A DNA stretch of 64,000 bases, taken from the NCBI GenBank assembly GCA_021818585.1, contig JAKATU010000092.1, positions 1 to 64,000 on the forward strand, read 5' to 3'. Shown piece by piece: positions 18,853 to 29,217 of this stretch. This DNA is from Acidobacteriota bacterium (lineage in GTDB: Bacteria > Acidobacteriota > Terriglobia > Terriglobales > Acidobacteriaceae). The stretch's first letter is position 1; every line of letters starts with the position of its first letter. The notes under the pieces were generated by a model. The model was not told the DNA's origin. It worked only from the letters and a program-made list of their open reading frames with translations, and made no database searches. A program made the translations under genes and the position numbers.

Positions 18853-19611
18853 CTACTCTTTCAACTCTCTTGCGAAAAACGCACGCATCCTCGCCTGCGC
18901 GTTCCTGGCGTCCGCCGCTCGGTAGCCAGGATGGTCGTTTTCATTCTCAAAGGCATGCCCGGCATCGGCGTATGTCTTCACTTCAATCTGCTTATGCAGG
19001 GAGTGCATGGTCTTCTCAAAGGCGCTCACCGATTGCGGAGTCACTACCGGGTCCTTGCCTCCAAAAATGCCCAGCACCGCCGCATGAATCCGGGCCAGCT
19101 CCGCGCGGCTGGTCGGCAGCTCGCCGTAGTTAATGGCCACCGCCCGCAAATCAGGATCATGCACCGCCAGCAGCGCAGCATAGCCGCCGCCCATGCACCA
19201 GCCCACCGCGCCAATGCGCTTCGCATTCACATTCTTCTGCGCTGCCAGATATTTCGCCGCCGCCACCACGTTGGCCGTGGCCACTTTCGGGTCGAGCCCC
19301 ATGTCCAGTTGCCGGGCTACTGCGGGATTCGTAGTCACCTTGCCGCCGTACAGGTCCACGGCCAGCGCCACGTATCCCTCGTTGGCCAGCTCCTGCGCCT
19401 GCTCTTTCACCCATGCGTTCAGGCCCCACCACTCATGCACCACCACAATCGCCGGATGCACGCCCTTCCCGGCAGGTTCATACAGCAGGCCGTGTACTGC
19501 GTGGCCATCGCTCATATAGGTCACCGGGCGCGGGCCCATGGCAAACATCGTGGCGGGGAAAAGCAACACCGCAGCTACCGCTGTTGTCACTACTTGAGTA
19601 AGTGTCTTCAT
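18853..19611 (-). CDS. Dienelactone hydrolase family protein, exported
   Basis: A 252-residue alpha/beta hydrolase with a signal peptide (MKTLTQVVTTAVAAVLLFPATMFA). Catalytic residues of the dienelactone hydrolase type are visible: Cys in GAVGWCMGGGYAA, Asp in FGGKDPVV and His in DAGHAFENE; VVVHEWWGLN carries the conserved Glu. The true substrate is unknown; these enzymes hydrolyse lactones or esters in the periplasm. I chose the ATG at 19611 because GGAG lies seven bases upstream and the signal peptide begins there. Confidence 0.92.
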   Translation of the reverse strand: MKTLTQVVTTAVAAVLLFPATMFAMGPRPVTYMSDGHAVHGLLYEPAGKGVHPAIVVVHEWWGLNAWVKEQAQELANEGYVALAVDLYGGKVTTNPAVARQLDMGLDPKVATANVVAAAKYLAAQKNVNAKRIGAVGWCMGGGYAALLAVHDPDLRAVAINYGELPTSRAELARIHAAVLGIFGGKDPVVTPQSVSAFEKTMHSLHKQIEVKTYADAGHAFENENDHPGYRAADARNAQARMRAFFARELKE

Positions 19612-19849
19612 CGTCAAGCTCCGTGCCCAGGGCATCAGTTCGCCCAAAGCATGCCACAACTTTGCCCGATTTGCATGTGATCTGACGAACAAAATCGAAT
19701 TTTTCTTCTCAGGAACCACTCTAGGTTCGACCCTCCAGAGGATTTTCTTCGTTTGCAACCCTCACAAATTCCTGTAGAAGAGCGTATGGCAACTTCTTTC
19801 CCTGAGCCGCTGCGTTATCCTGTCCCAACTCTGCCGGTGGGTGCGTATC

Positions 19850-21073
19850 ATGACTGAAACTCCATCCGCCACCCGCAAACGGGCGCCCATCTGGATGATG
19901 GGGCTTACGAATGCCACGTTTGGCATGATGGGTGGCTTTTCGGTGGTCACCATGCCTCAGCTTCTCGCCGCCGATGGCGTCTCAGGTGGTCACATCGCCG
20001 CCATTACCTCCTCCATCATCTCGCCTCTCTTCTTTGTCAGTTTCCTTTCGCCCATGCTGGACGTTCGATTCCGCCGGCGCACTTACGCACTCATCTTTGG
20101 AGTTCTCACCGCTCTTGCAACTGCGTTCGCCATCCTGCGCCACAGCGATCCGCTCATGGTGGTGGTCCTGATGTTCTCCGGCTTCACGGCAGCCAGCTTC
20201 TACCAGGGCGCCGTCGGCGGCTGGATGGGCAGCCTCATCGACAAGCAGCAGGACAGTATTCTCGGCACCTGGTTCAATGTCGGAAACGTTGGCGCTGGAG
20301 GGCTCGTTATCATTCTTGGCGGCCGCATCGTCCTGCATTCTTCGCCTGTTGTCGCAGCCGCTTTTATTGGCGTCATTCTGCTGCTCCCCATGGTCTTTTT
20401 TCTTTTTATTCCCGCTCCGCCACCGGACAAAGTCCTCGCCGGCGAGAGCTTCGGACGCTTCTTTCGAGAGATATTTTCACTGCTCAAGCGTCAGGAGGTT
20501 TTGATCGGTCTGGCGATCTTCGTGCTTCCCTCGGCGTCCTTCGCGCTGACCAATGTTCTCGCCGGCATCGGAAATGACTATCACGCAAGCCCCAATACCG
20601 TGAGCCTCCTGTCAGGAGTCGGCTCCATGCTGGCCGGAGTCGTCGGCAGCTTCCTCGTCCCGCTGCTGGCAAAGAAGATTCCCCTGCGCCCGCTCTACAT
20701 CTACATAGGAATCGTCGGCGCATCCTTCACGCTCAGTTCGCTTCTACTGCCGCGCGAACCCTGGACCTACGGCGTGGTCTTTACCGGAGAAATCGTCTTC
20801 CAGGCGCTCGCCTTCACCGCCGCAAACGGAATTATTTTTGAAATCATCGGTCCTGACAATCCGCTGGCGGCAACCACCTACACGGTGCTCATCGCAGTCA
20901 TGAATCTGCCCATCATCTACATGGGAATCGCAGACGGCTGGGGCTACGATCGCGGTGGTCTCGTCGGCAGCTTCGCCGTCGATGCCGGCCTCGGCATGAC
21001 CGCCTGTATCTTCCTCGCTATCGTCTTGCGAAAGTGGCTCTTCGCGTCGCAGCCGATCAAGGAGCATGCATAA
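19850..21073 (+). CDS. AmpG-like MFS permease, paralogue 1 of 3
   Basis: A 407-residue transporter with about 12 membrane helices. Motifs shared with the next two genes: FGMMGGFSVVTMPQLLAADGVSGG at the start, DVRFRRRTYALIFG (MFS loop 2-3), FIPAPPPD at the mid loop, PSASFALTNVLAG, AKKIPLRPLYI, IIGPDNPLAATTY and FLAIVLRKWLF at the end. It resembles the AmpG/PAT branch that imports muropeptides or sugars, but the substrate is not determined. A GTG three codons upstream is an alternative start. It is followed 36 bases later by paralogue 2. Confidence 0.85.
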   Translation: MTETPSATRKRAPIWMMGLTNATFGMMGGFSVVTMPQLLAADGVSGGHIAAITSSIISPLFFVSFLSPMLDVRFRRRTYALIFGVLTALATAFAILRHSDPLMVVVLMFSGFTAASFYQGAVGGWMGSLIDKQQDSILGTWFNVGNVGAGGLVIILGGRIVLHSSPVVAAAFIGVILLLPMVFFLFIPAPPPDKVLAGESFGRFFREIFSLLKRQEVLIGLAIFVLPSASFALTNVLAGIGNDYHASPNTVSLLSGVGSMLAGVVGSFLVPLLAKKIPLRPLYIYIGIVGASFTLSSLLLPREPWTYGVVFTGEIVFQALAFTAANGIIFEIIGPDNPLAATTYTVLIAVMNLPIIYMGIADGWGYDRGGLVGSFAVDAGLGMTACIFLAIVLRKWLFASQPIKEHA

Positions 21074-21109
21074 GTTGCGAATTCATCAGCGAACAAAGGA
21101 CGCCCTCGC

Positions 21110-22324
21110 TTGACCACCCAGCGCAAAATCCCCGCTCTCTGGATTCTTAGTCTCCCCGTAATCACCTACGGCATGATATTCGGCTTCGCCGTGGTTACCC
21201 TGCCGCAGATGCTTGCCGCCGATGCCGTTCCCGGTGGCCATATCGCCGTTGCTGTCGCGATTGTCACCTCGCCGGCCTTCTGGGTCTTTCTCGTGGGCCC
21301 GGTTCTTGATGTCCGCTTTCGCCGCCGCACCTATGCGCTCGTTTTCGGAATACTCGCCGCCTGCGCCGCCGGCTTCACCGTCTTCGATCACTCGAATCTG
21401 GCCGTTGTTGAAGTCGTCATGGTCGCCGGCATCCTGTTCCTTGGCCTCTACAACTTTGCCATTGGCGGCTGGACAGGCGCACTCATCCAGAAAGATCAGG
21501 ACAGCAAACTCGGCGCATGGAACACGGTCTTCAACTTTGGCGGAGGCGGTGCCGGAATCCTGCTGAACGGTTACCTCACGCAGTACCTTGCTCCGGTGCA
21601 CGCCGCAATATGCGTCTTCGCCGTTTTCGCGATTCCAATGGTGGTCTTCCCGCTGATTCCCGCACCACCACCCGATGACACGCTTGCCAGTGAAAGCTTC
21701 GCTCGTTTTGCGCGGGAAATCGCATCGCTCTTCAAACGCCGGGAAGTCCTAATTGCTCTGCCCCTGTTCACATTTCCCTCGGCTTCGTTCGCTCTTACCA
21801 ACGCGCTGGCTGGCTGGGCCAATGCCTTTCACGCCAGTCCGGCATTCGTCAGCACGGTAACTGGCATCGGCAGTGTGCTGTGCGGAATCGTGGGATGCGC
21901 CATCGTGCCGCCGCTGGCCAGGAAAATTCCGCTGCGCCCGCTCTATCTCGCCATTGGAGTGGTAGGCGCAGCGTTTACTCTCAGCCTGCTGCTCCTGCCG
22001 CGCACGCCCTGGACCTTCGGCCTTGCCTTCTATGGAGAAACAGGCCTTCAGGCAGCAGCCGTTGCCACTGCCATTGCCATCATTTACGAAATCATCGGGC
22101 CAGACAATCCGCTCGCTTCCACCATCTTTGGTCTGCTATTCTCGGCTGTCAGTTTTCCCATCGATTACATGGAATTTATCGACGGTCACAGCTACGACTG
22201 GGCCGGAGTGACAGGCGCATTCCTCTCCGACTCGCTTCTCAGCATCGCCGCCTGTATCTTCCTCGCCATCGTGCTGCGCAAATGGCTGTTTGCTTCACCA
22301 CAAAAGGTGATGAAGTCAGCCTGA
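21110..22324 (+). CDS. AmpG-like MFS permease, paralogue 2 of 3
   Basis: A 404-residue, 12-helix transporter sharing the block pattern of its neighbours: ITYGMIFGFAVVTLPQMLAADAVPGGH, DVRFRRRTYALVFG, LIPAPPPDDTLASESFARFAREIASLFKRREVLIALP, ARKIPLRPLYLAIG, EIIGPDNPLASTIF. It starts with TTG, with AGGA about ten bases upstream; no ATG fits. The short gap to paralogue 1 suggests co-transcription. Substrate unknown. Confidence 0.84.
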   Translation: MTTQRKIPALWILSLPVITYGMIFGFAVVTLPQMLAADAVPGGHIAVAVAIVTSPAFWVFLVGPVLDVRFRRRTYALVFGILAACAAGFTVFDHSNLAVVEVVMVAGILFLGLYNFAIGGWTGALIQKDQDSKLGAWNTVFNFGGGGAGILLNGYLTQYLAPVHAAICVFAVFAIPMVVFPLIPAPPPDDTLASESFARFAREIASLFKRREVLIALPLFTFPSASFALTNALAGWANAFHASPAFVSTVTGIGSVLCGIVGCAIVPPLARKIPLRPLYLAIGVVGAAFTLSLLLLPRTPWTFGLAFYGETGLQAAAVATAIAIIYEIIGPDNPLASTIFGLLFSAVSFPIDYMEFIDGHSYDWAGVTGAFLSDSLLSIAACIFLAIVLRKWLFASPQKVMKSA

Positions 22325-22525
22325 AACAAAACGTCTTCCCCCATGCCAAAAGCAGGGAATCGTTGTTATCCTCAACCGTCGCTGTTTTGTGTTCCTGACG
22401 CGGATGGCAAACTTTCCTGTGTCGCGCGTCTAACAACCAGCCTGGAGGATCGTCTCATTGGTACATTTCTGCTTTTCTGCCTCGACTGCACTGTCTTGTT
22501 CTAATGCTCGCCGCGGAGTCCGCCT

Positions 22526-23755
22526 ATGAGCGCCGCCCGCCGCGTTCCTCCGCCATGGGTGCTCAGTATCCCCATCGCCACCTTCGGCATGACTGCCGGC
22601 TTCATCATCGTCACCCTGCCGCAAATGCTCGCCGCGCTGCGGGTTCCCGGTGGACACATCGCAACAGCCGTTGCCATCATCACCTCGCCCGGCTTCTGGG
22701 TCTTCGTGCTCGCGCCGTTTCTCGACATCCGATTCCGTCGCCGCACTTATGCGCTTGTCTTTGGCTTGCTCGCCGTCTGCGCCACCGCCTTGACCGTGCT
22801 GCACCACACCTCGCAGACCGAAATTGAGCTCGTCATGACCATCGGCTATCTCTCGCTCGCCTTGTTTGGCGCGGCCGTTGGCGGGTGGACGGGCGCGCTC
22901 ATCGACAAAGACCAGAACAGCAAACTCGGCGCATGGAATACCGTCTTCAACATCTGCAGCGGAGGCCTCGGCGTCCTGCTTTCCGGCTATCTCGTGCAGC
23001 ACTTTTCTCCCCATGTCGCGGCGCTGCTCGTTTTTGTCATCTTCCTCGCGCCCATGCTCACCTTCTTTTTCATCCCCGCGCCTCCACCCGATGACGTGAT
23101 CGCCAGCGAAAGCTTTCTTCGCTTCGGCAGGGAAGTGGTATCCCTCTTCAAGCGCCGCCAAGTGCTCATCGCGCTGCTCATGTTCACCCTGCCGTCGGCC
23201 TCCTTCGCGCTCACCAACACCCTCGGCGGCTGGGGCAAGGACTTCCACGCCAGCCCCGCCATGGTCAGCTTCTTTGGCGGCGTCGGCGGAATGGTGGCTG
23301 GCGTTATCGGCAGTTTCCTCATCCCGCCTATCGCCAAAAAATTCCCGCTGCGCCCCATGTACCTCGCCGTCGGCATACTCGGAGCCTGCTTCACACTCAG
23401 CCTGCTTCTGCTGCCGCGTGTGCCCGGCACTTACGGCTTAGCCTTCCTCGGCGAAAACATCTTCCAGGCCGCCGCCTTCACCACGGCTTACGCCATCATC
23501 TTTCAGGTCATCGGCAAAGGAAATCCACTCGCCGCAACCACCTTCGCACTCCTCACCAACTTCCTCAATCTGCCCATCGTCTACATGGAAGTCATCGATG
23601 GCAAGGGATTTGACTGGCACGGTGTCGCCGGAGCCTTCGCCGCCGATGCGCTCGTCAGCGGCAGCATCTGCATTTTGCTCTGGATCGTCCTCTTCCACAT
23701 CCTCCGCGTCCAGAAGATGCGGCCGGCTCAGGAATCCCTCGTGGAAGCAAAATAG
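22526..23755 (+). CDS. AmpG-like MFS permease, paralogue 3 of 3
   Basis: A 409-residue, 12-helix transporter, closest in pattern to paralogue 2 (FGMTAGFIIVTLPQMLAALRVPGGH; LIDKDQNSKLGAWNTVFN; FIPAPPPDDVIASESFLRFGREVVSLFKRRQVLIAL; AKKFPLRPMYLAVG). GGAG stands nine bases before the ATG. A 201-base gap separates it from paralogue 2, so it may have its own promoter. A hairpin overlaps its stop codon. Three tandem copies suggest duplication with possible substrate divergence. Confidence 0.84.
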   Translation: MSAARRVPPPWVLSIPIATFGMTAGFIIVTLPQMLAALRVPGGHIATAVAIITSPGFWVFVLAPFLDIRFRRRTYALVFGLLAVCATALTVLHHTSQTEIELVMTIGYLSLALFGAAVGGWTGALIDKDQNSKLGAWNTVFNICSGGLGVLLSGYLVQHFSPHVAALLVFVIFLAPMLTFFFIPAPPPDDVIASESFLRFGREVVSLFKRRQVLIALLMFTLPSASFALTNTLGGWGKDFHASPAMVSFFGGVGGMVAGVIGSFLIPPIAKKFPLRPMYLAVGILGACFTLSLLLLPRVPGTYGLAFLGENIFQAAAFTTAYAIIFQVIGKGNPLAATTFALLTNFLNLPIVYMEVIDGKGFDWHGVAGAFAADALVSGSICILLWIVLFHILRVQKMRPAQESLVEAK

Positions 23756-23779
23756 CTGGCGATTTCATCGCCAGCTATT
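23751..23779. terminator. Hairpin over the stop codon of the third MFS gene
   Basis: AATAGCTGGCGAT and ATCGCCAGCTATT form a perfect 13-bp stem with a 3-base loop. The T tract is poor, so it may act as an mRNA end or stabilising structure between the convergent MFS and fabG genes. Confidence 0.5.
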
Positions 23780-23833
23780 GCTGTAGTCAGTGAGATCAGG
23801 CGCCGAAGGCACGATTGCCCGTGCGGCAAGCAC

Positions 23834-24580
23834 TCACATGTACATGCCGCCGTTCACATCCAGCACATGCCCGGTAATGTATCCGGCCTCATCCGATGCC
23901 AGAAACCGCACCGCAGCGGCTATGTCGTCGTCCGTGCCTGGCCGTCCCAGCGGAATCTGCCCCAGCATCGCATCGCGCTGCTTCTCATCGAGCACCGCCG
24001 TCATCGCCGTCTCAATATACCCCGGAGCTACCGCATTTGCCGTAATGCCGCGTGAGGCCAACTCTCGGGCCACAGACTTGGTAAAGCCGATCATCCCCGC
24101 CTTGCTGGCCGAGTAATTCGCCTGCCCGGCCTGCCCGGTCTCACCCACTACGCTGGAGATGTTGATGATCCGTCCCCAGCGAGCCTTCATCATCCCGCTC
24201 ACCAGCGCCTGCGTCAGCAAAAACGTGCCCGTCAGGTTGGTCTGCAGCACATCGTCCCAATCACTGCGCTTCATCCGCAGCAGCAGCATGTCACGCGTAA
24301 TTCCGGCATTATTCACCAGGATGTGCACCGTGCCGAGCCGCGCCAGCGCTTCCTTGGCCACTGCCTTGATCGACTCTTCGCTGCTTACATCCAGCACAAA
24401 CGTCTCCGCCGCGCCGCCCGCCGCGGCGATCTCCGCGGCCACGGCCTGCAGCTTCCCGGCATTGCGCGCGGCGATGCCGACCTTCGCGCCTGCCTTGGCC
24501 AGCGCCAGCGCGCATGCGCGCCCAATTCCCTGTGAAGCGCCGGTCACCAGCGCATTTTTTCCTTCCAGACTCTGCGTCAT
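23834..24580 (-). CDS. fabG: 3-oxoacyl-ACP reductase
   Basis: A 248-residue short-chain dehydrogenase with the NADPH motif NALVTGASQGIGRA, the NNAGITRD segment, the catalytic Ser in INISSVVGETGQ and YSASK (Tyr, Lys), and GYIETAMTAVLDEK and NGGMYM near the end. The match to FabG is close, so its role is the first reduction step of fatty-acid elongation. Fatty-acid genes are not adjacent, so a specialised reductase of the same family remains possible. Confidence 0.92.
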   Translation of the reverse strand: MTQSLEGKNALVTGASQGIGRACALALAKAGAKVGIAARNAGKLQAVAAEIAAAGGAAETFVLDVSSEESIKAVAKEALARLGTVHILVNNAGITRDMLLLRMKRSDWDDVLQTNLTGTFLLTQALVSGMMKARWGRIINISSVVGETGQAGQANYSASKAGMIGFTKSVARELASRGITANAVAPGYIETAMTAVLDEKQRDAMLGQIPLGRPGTDDDIAAAVRFLASDEAGYITGHVLDVNGGMYM

Positions 24581-24638
24581 ATCTCTTTTCCTCTGGGTGA
24601 TTATAGAAGCCCGCTCCGCGCCGCCCCCACCACCGCGC

Positions 24639-25559
24639 CTACAGGGGCTTGGGCACCGGAACCGCCGCGCCCTGCCGCAGCTTGTTCAGCACCGGCACCG
24701 GCTCCAGGTCCCACACATATACCAGTAGCTCGCGGCTGTAGTGCAGCAGCGGCTTCGTGTCCGGCAATCGGATGCCATGCGCCTCCGGCAGCTCATTGCT
24801 GCTGAACTCCGCCTCGGCCTGCTCCAGCGGCCACGGCATGTGGTGGATATTCCCCTGAAACAACTCACCCTCGTGGTCCGCGGTAAACAGCGCGTAGCGC
24901 TCCGTCAGGAAGTACTCAATCTGCGCCTTGTCCGCCGGTTTGCCGAGGCTCCGGTAGCGCGCCTCAAACTTCACCGGACGCTCCGTCATCCGCCGCTCGC
25001 TCGTGTACCGGAACCACCCCGTCGGGCTCCCCGGCTGCTCCGGCTCAATCGACATCGAAGCCCAGTAATAAGGCAGCTTGAAGAACATCCGCGCCACCGC
25101 CACCGCAAACGGATTCGCCGCATCCAGCGAAAAAAAGTAGACCCCCGGCGTATTCTTCGTCCGGTCGCGCACGTAAGTTCGCAAATTCAGTTCAGGAAAC
25201 CGGTTCGCCCCCGGAATCGCCGGCAGTCCCCGGTATCGCACCTGGTCCATCCAGAAGGGAACTACCCCGACCCACGCCGATCCGTCGTAGGTATCCACCG
25301 AGAGCGTCGAGGGCAGCAGCGCCCCCATCTCCGCCGCCGGAACCGGCCAGTGCGCGAACAGCAGGTCATTCCATCGCTGCTGCATCGTCCACGGACGGTC
25401 AGGCAGCGGCCAGGGCCGATGCCCCGTCGCAGACAGCAGCGGGCCCCAGTCGCGGCCCGAGAACTGGACCGCCCGCGCGGATCGTCCCCCGGCAAGCTCT
25501 GCGCTCTGCCGTCCCAGGGGGGAAGAACCGTCGGAAATCCGCTGTTCTAACTTGCTCAT
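24639..25559 (-). CDS. DUF2071 family protein (YqjF-like)
   Basis: A 306-residue soluble protein of the DUF2071 family: QRWNDLLFAHWPVPAAEMGALLPSTLSVDTYDGSAWVGVVPFWM, FPELNLRTYVRD, GVYFFSLDAANPFAVAVARMFFKLPYYWASM and FLTERYALFT. The family function is unknown; it is an acetoacetate decarboxylase-like fold by general description. I chose the ATG at 25559. It is a single gene between fabG and a divergent ThyX-like gene. Confidence 0.9.
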   Translation of the reverse strand: MSKLEQRISDGSSPLGRQSAELAGGRSARAVQFSGRDWGPLLSATGHRPWPLPDRPWTMQQRWNDLLFAHWPVPAAEMGALLPSTLSVDTYDGSAWVGVVPFWMDQVRYRGLPAIPGANRFPELNLRTYVRDRTKNTPGVYFFSLDAANPFAVAVARMFFKLPYYWASMSIEPEQPGSPTGWFRYTSERRMTERPVKFEARYRSLGKPADKAQIEYFLTERYALFTADHEGELFQGNIHHMPWPLEQAEAEFSSNELPEAHGIRLPDTKPLLHYSRELLVYVWDLEPVPVLNKLRQGAAVPVPKPL

Positions 25560-25696
25560 ACCGCTCTTCTGCCAGCCGTTCAAAAATCTCCGGGAACGCA
25601 ACCCCTATATCCTAAGCCAGATTTTCCAGCGCGGAACGGAAAGTGTGGCGAATCCCACATCTGTTTTCACCCTGAATGGCTTATCCTTAGCGGGAG

Positions 25697-27283
25697 ATGC
25701 CAGACCTCCAGTCAGCCCCCGCTACGCTTCCGCAGAACGAAGCTCCAGAGCACAGCCAGAATCACACCGAGGTCTTTGCCGTCCACGGTGCTGACCCTGA
25801 AGTGCTCGCCTACGCCATGGCCCGCTACTCGCGCTCAGCGCTCTCCATGAAAGAGTCGCTCAAGGAGATCAGCAACCAGCGCGCCGAGCAATTCCTCAAC
25901 ACTTTTTACTTTCAGTACGGCCATCGCTCCATCGCCGATCTCGCCCACATCGCCTTCGCCATCGAGCGCCTCTCGCTGCTCGCCGCCATCGTGCTCGTCG
26001 ATGAGCAGCGCTGGGACGGCCAGGAGCGCTCCACCCGCTACCAGAACTTCCGCAAATCCGGCTGGTATCTGCCCACCTTCGGCCCGGATTCCGAATCCCC
26101 CGGTCGCTACACCGCGTCCATTGAAGCCAGCTTTGCCGCCTATCACAAGGTAGCCGACAGCATGCTCGAAGCCCTCTGCGGTCAGGTTCCTTGCCCGGAG
26201 GAGATGAAGCCGGAAGCGTACACCCGAACCCTTCGCGCCCGAGCCTTTGACGTGGCCCGCTACCTGCTGCCGCTGGCCACCAACACCTCGCTCGGCCAGA
26301 TCGTCAACGCCCGTACCCTTGAAAACCAGATCTCCCGCCTGCTCAGCCACGCCGCGCCCGAGGTCCAGAACCTCGGCGAGCGCCTGCGCGAAGCCGCCGC
26401 CAGCCCCGCCTGGTGCGTCAACCGCCAGGATCTCGCCGGTCTGCAGCAGCGCATCATTGAGGCCGACCCCGAACTCGCCGACGAATGCCGCGACGTGCTC
26501 CTGCGCGAAACCCGCCCCGCGCCCACGCTCGTCAAGTATGCGTCCCCCAGCTTCTATCAGCAGGAGTCCCGCCGCGATCTGCGCCAGGCAGCCGAGGAAA
26601 TCATGGGCAAAACGCCCATCGCCGCCGCGCCCCTTGTCGACCTCGTTGAAAAATCCGAGTCCCTTGAAGTCGAAATTGCGGCCACGCTTCTCTATGCCAA
26701 CTCCCACTACTCCTACCGGCAGTTGCGCGATGCTATGGCATCCCTCGGCGAGGCACGCTCGTTGGAAATCATCACCATCGGTATCCGCCATCGCGGGCGC
26801 CACGATGAACTCCTCCGCGAATTCTCAGCAGGCCAGTCCCTCCGCTTTGACATCCTCATGGACATAGGCGGATTCCGCGACATGCATCGCCACCGCCGCT
26901 GCACCCAGATTCTGCAGGACTTCACCTCGCTCCACGGCTATGCCGAGCCCGAAGGCCTCACCGCCGATCTGGCCCCCATTTACCGGCAGTCGCTGGACTC
27001 CGCGCACACGCTCTACGCCGATCTGGCCTCCAGCCCGATTGCGGAAACAGCCGCCGCCGCGCCCTACGTCCTACCGCTCGGCACGTGTACCCGCGCGCTC
27101 TTCAAAATGGACTTCGCCGAGGCGCTCTACATCTCCGAACTGCGCTCAGCTCCGCAGGGCCATTTCTCCTACCGCCGCGTCGCCTGGGAGATGTACCTCG
27201 CCGTCCAGCGCAGTCACCCGGCCCTGGCCGAGCACTTCCGAGTCCATGACCCGGACGGCCCGATTGACCTGCTCAAGCGCTGA
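25697..27283 (+). CDS. ThyX-like (FAD-dependent thymidylate synthase family) long protein
   Basis: A 528-residue soluble protein, more than twice the usual ThyX length (about 220-270). The first half has the helical ThyX pattern LNTFYFQYGHRSIADLAHIAFAIERLSLLAAIVLVDEQRWDGQERSTRYQNF, where the classical RHRxxSxNExSxRY motif is degenerate (QRWDGQERSTRY). The second half contains another ThyX-like block (DIGGFRDMHRHRRCTQILQDFT). It looks like a tandem fusion of two ThyX modules. Whether it makes dTMP is uncertain, because key residues differ in both halves. No thyA is visible. recA follows after about 175 bases. Confidence 0.82.
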   Translation: MPDLQSAPATLPQNEAPEHSQNHTEVFAVHGADPEVLAYAMARYSRSALSMKESLKEISNQRAEQFLNTFYFQYGHRSIADLAHIAFAIERLSLLAAIVLVDEQRWDGQERSTRYQNFRKSGWYLPTFGPDSESPGRYTASIEASFAAYHKVADSMLEALCGQVPCPEEMKPEAYTRTLRARAFDVARYLLPLATNTSLGQIVNARTLENQISRLLSHAAPEVQNLGERLREAAASPAWCVNRQDLAGLQQRIIEADPELADECRDVLLRETRPAPTLVKYASPSFYQQESRRDLRQAAEEIMGKTPIAAAPLVDLVEKSESLEVEIAATLLYANSHYSYRQLRDAMASLGEARSLEIITIGIRHRGRHDELLREFSAGQSLRFDILMDIGGFRDMHRHRRCTQILQDFTSLHGYAEPEGLTADLAPIYRQSLDSAHTLYADLASSPIAETAAAAPYVLPLGTCTRALFKMDFAEALYISELRSAPQGHFSYRRVAWEMYLAVQRSHPALAEHFRVHDPDGPIDLLKR

Positions 27284-27458
27284 TTGTTACCACCGTAAGC
27301 ACGTTTTCCACATCCCCTGCATCCCCGGCGTTGCCAGTGGTAAACTTCGCTTAACTTTCTCCTGCCGTCACAGACGGTAATTTAAGGTTCCGGCGCTTGC
27401 AAGCGCCCCAGACCGTGGCACCGGCGCCCGGTGCGCCGCAAGGAAATGGAGTTGTAAC

Positions 27459-28541
<1,083 letters not shown>

Positions 28542-28564
28542 CGCACAACCTGCAAATTCGACTC

Positions 28565-28597
28565 AAAAGGCAGGCCTGGCGGCCTGCCTTTTGTTTT
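28565..28597 (+). terminator. Rho-independent terminator of recA
   Basis: A perfect 12-bp stem (AAAAGGCAGGCC and GGCCTGCCTTTT) with loop TGGC, then GTTTT. Confidence 0.93.
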
Positions 28598-28654
28598 GCA
28601 TGGAGTCACCTCGCGGTCCCATCACTTCCCTCACTCAGCTACAATCACTTTGCT

Positions 28655-29140
28655 GTGCACACCGTCAAAGCCATCTATCCCGGCAGCTTCGATCCCGTCA
28701 CCAACGGACACCTCGACCTCATCGCGCGCGGCTCCAAGCTCTTCGATCATCTCGTCGTCGCCATCCTCCAGAACGCCTCCAAAAGCCCGCTCTTCACCGA
28801 GGTCGAGCGCTTCAACATGCTCACCGAGGGTGTCCGCCAGTTTGGCAACGTATCTGTCGCCACCTTTGACGGCCTCCTCGTCGACTTCGCCCGCCAGCAG
28901 CAGGCCCACGCCGTCCTCCGCGGCATTCGCGCCATCAGCGATTACGAATACGAGTTCCAGATGGCGCTCATGAACCGCCGCCTCGCGCCCGAAGTCGAAA
29001 CCATCTTCCTCGTGCCCGACGCCAAGTACTCCTTCGTCAGCTCACGGCTCGTCAAGCAGGTCTTTGAGCTGGGCGGCTCCGTCGAAGGCCTGGTTCCGCC
29101 CTTCGTCATCGAGCGCATGAAGGCCCGCAGTAAGGCATAA
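28655..29140 (+). CDS. coaD: Phosphopantetheine adenylyltransferase
   Basis: A 161-residue enzyme that transfers AMP from ATP to 4'-phosphopantetheine in coenzyme A synthesis. The nucleotidyltransferase motif YPGSFDPVTNGHLD is at residues 8-21; RGIRAISDYEYEFQMALMN and KYSFVSSRLVKQV are the conserved substrate and ATP motifs. Length is normal. It starts with GTG and has a TACAAT box only nine bases upstream, so the leader would be nearly absent. Confidence 0.96.
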   Translation: MHTVKAIYPGSFDPVTNGHLDLIARGSKLFDHLVVAILQNASKSPLFTEVERFNMLTEGVRQFGNVSVATFDGLLVDFARQQQAHAVLRGIRAISDYEYEFQMALMNRRLAPEVETIFLVPDAKYSFVSSRLVKQVFELGGSVEGLVPPFVIERMKARSKA

Positions 29141-29217
29141 CACCCTCTCGACCGTATCCCAGACCTTTTCCGTACAAATCCTCCCCGGCAGCGCCCAAAA
29201 TCTGAAAAAATAAACTC

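Noticed and set aside
27284-27458. SOS (LexA) box upstream of recA
   Set aside because: No convincing palindromic operator of any known LexA type could be read there.
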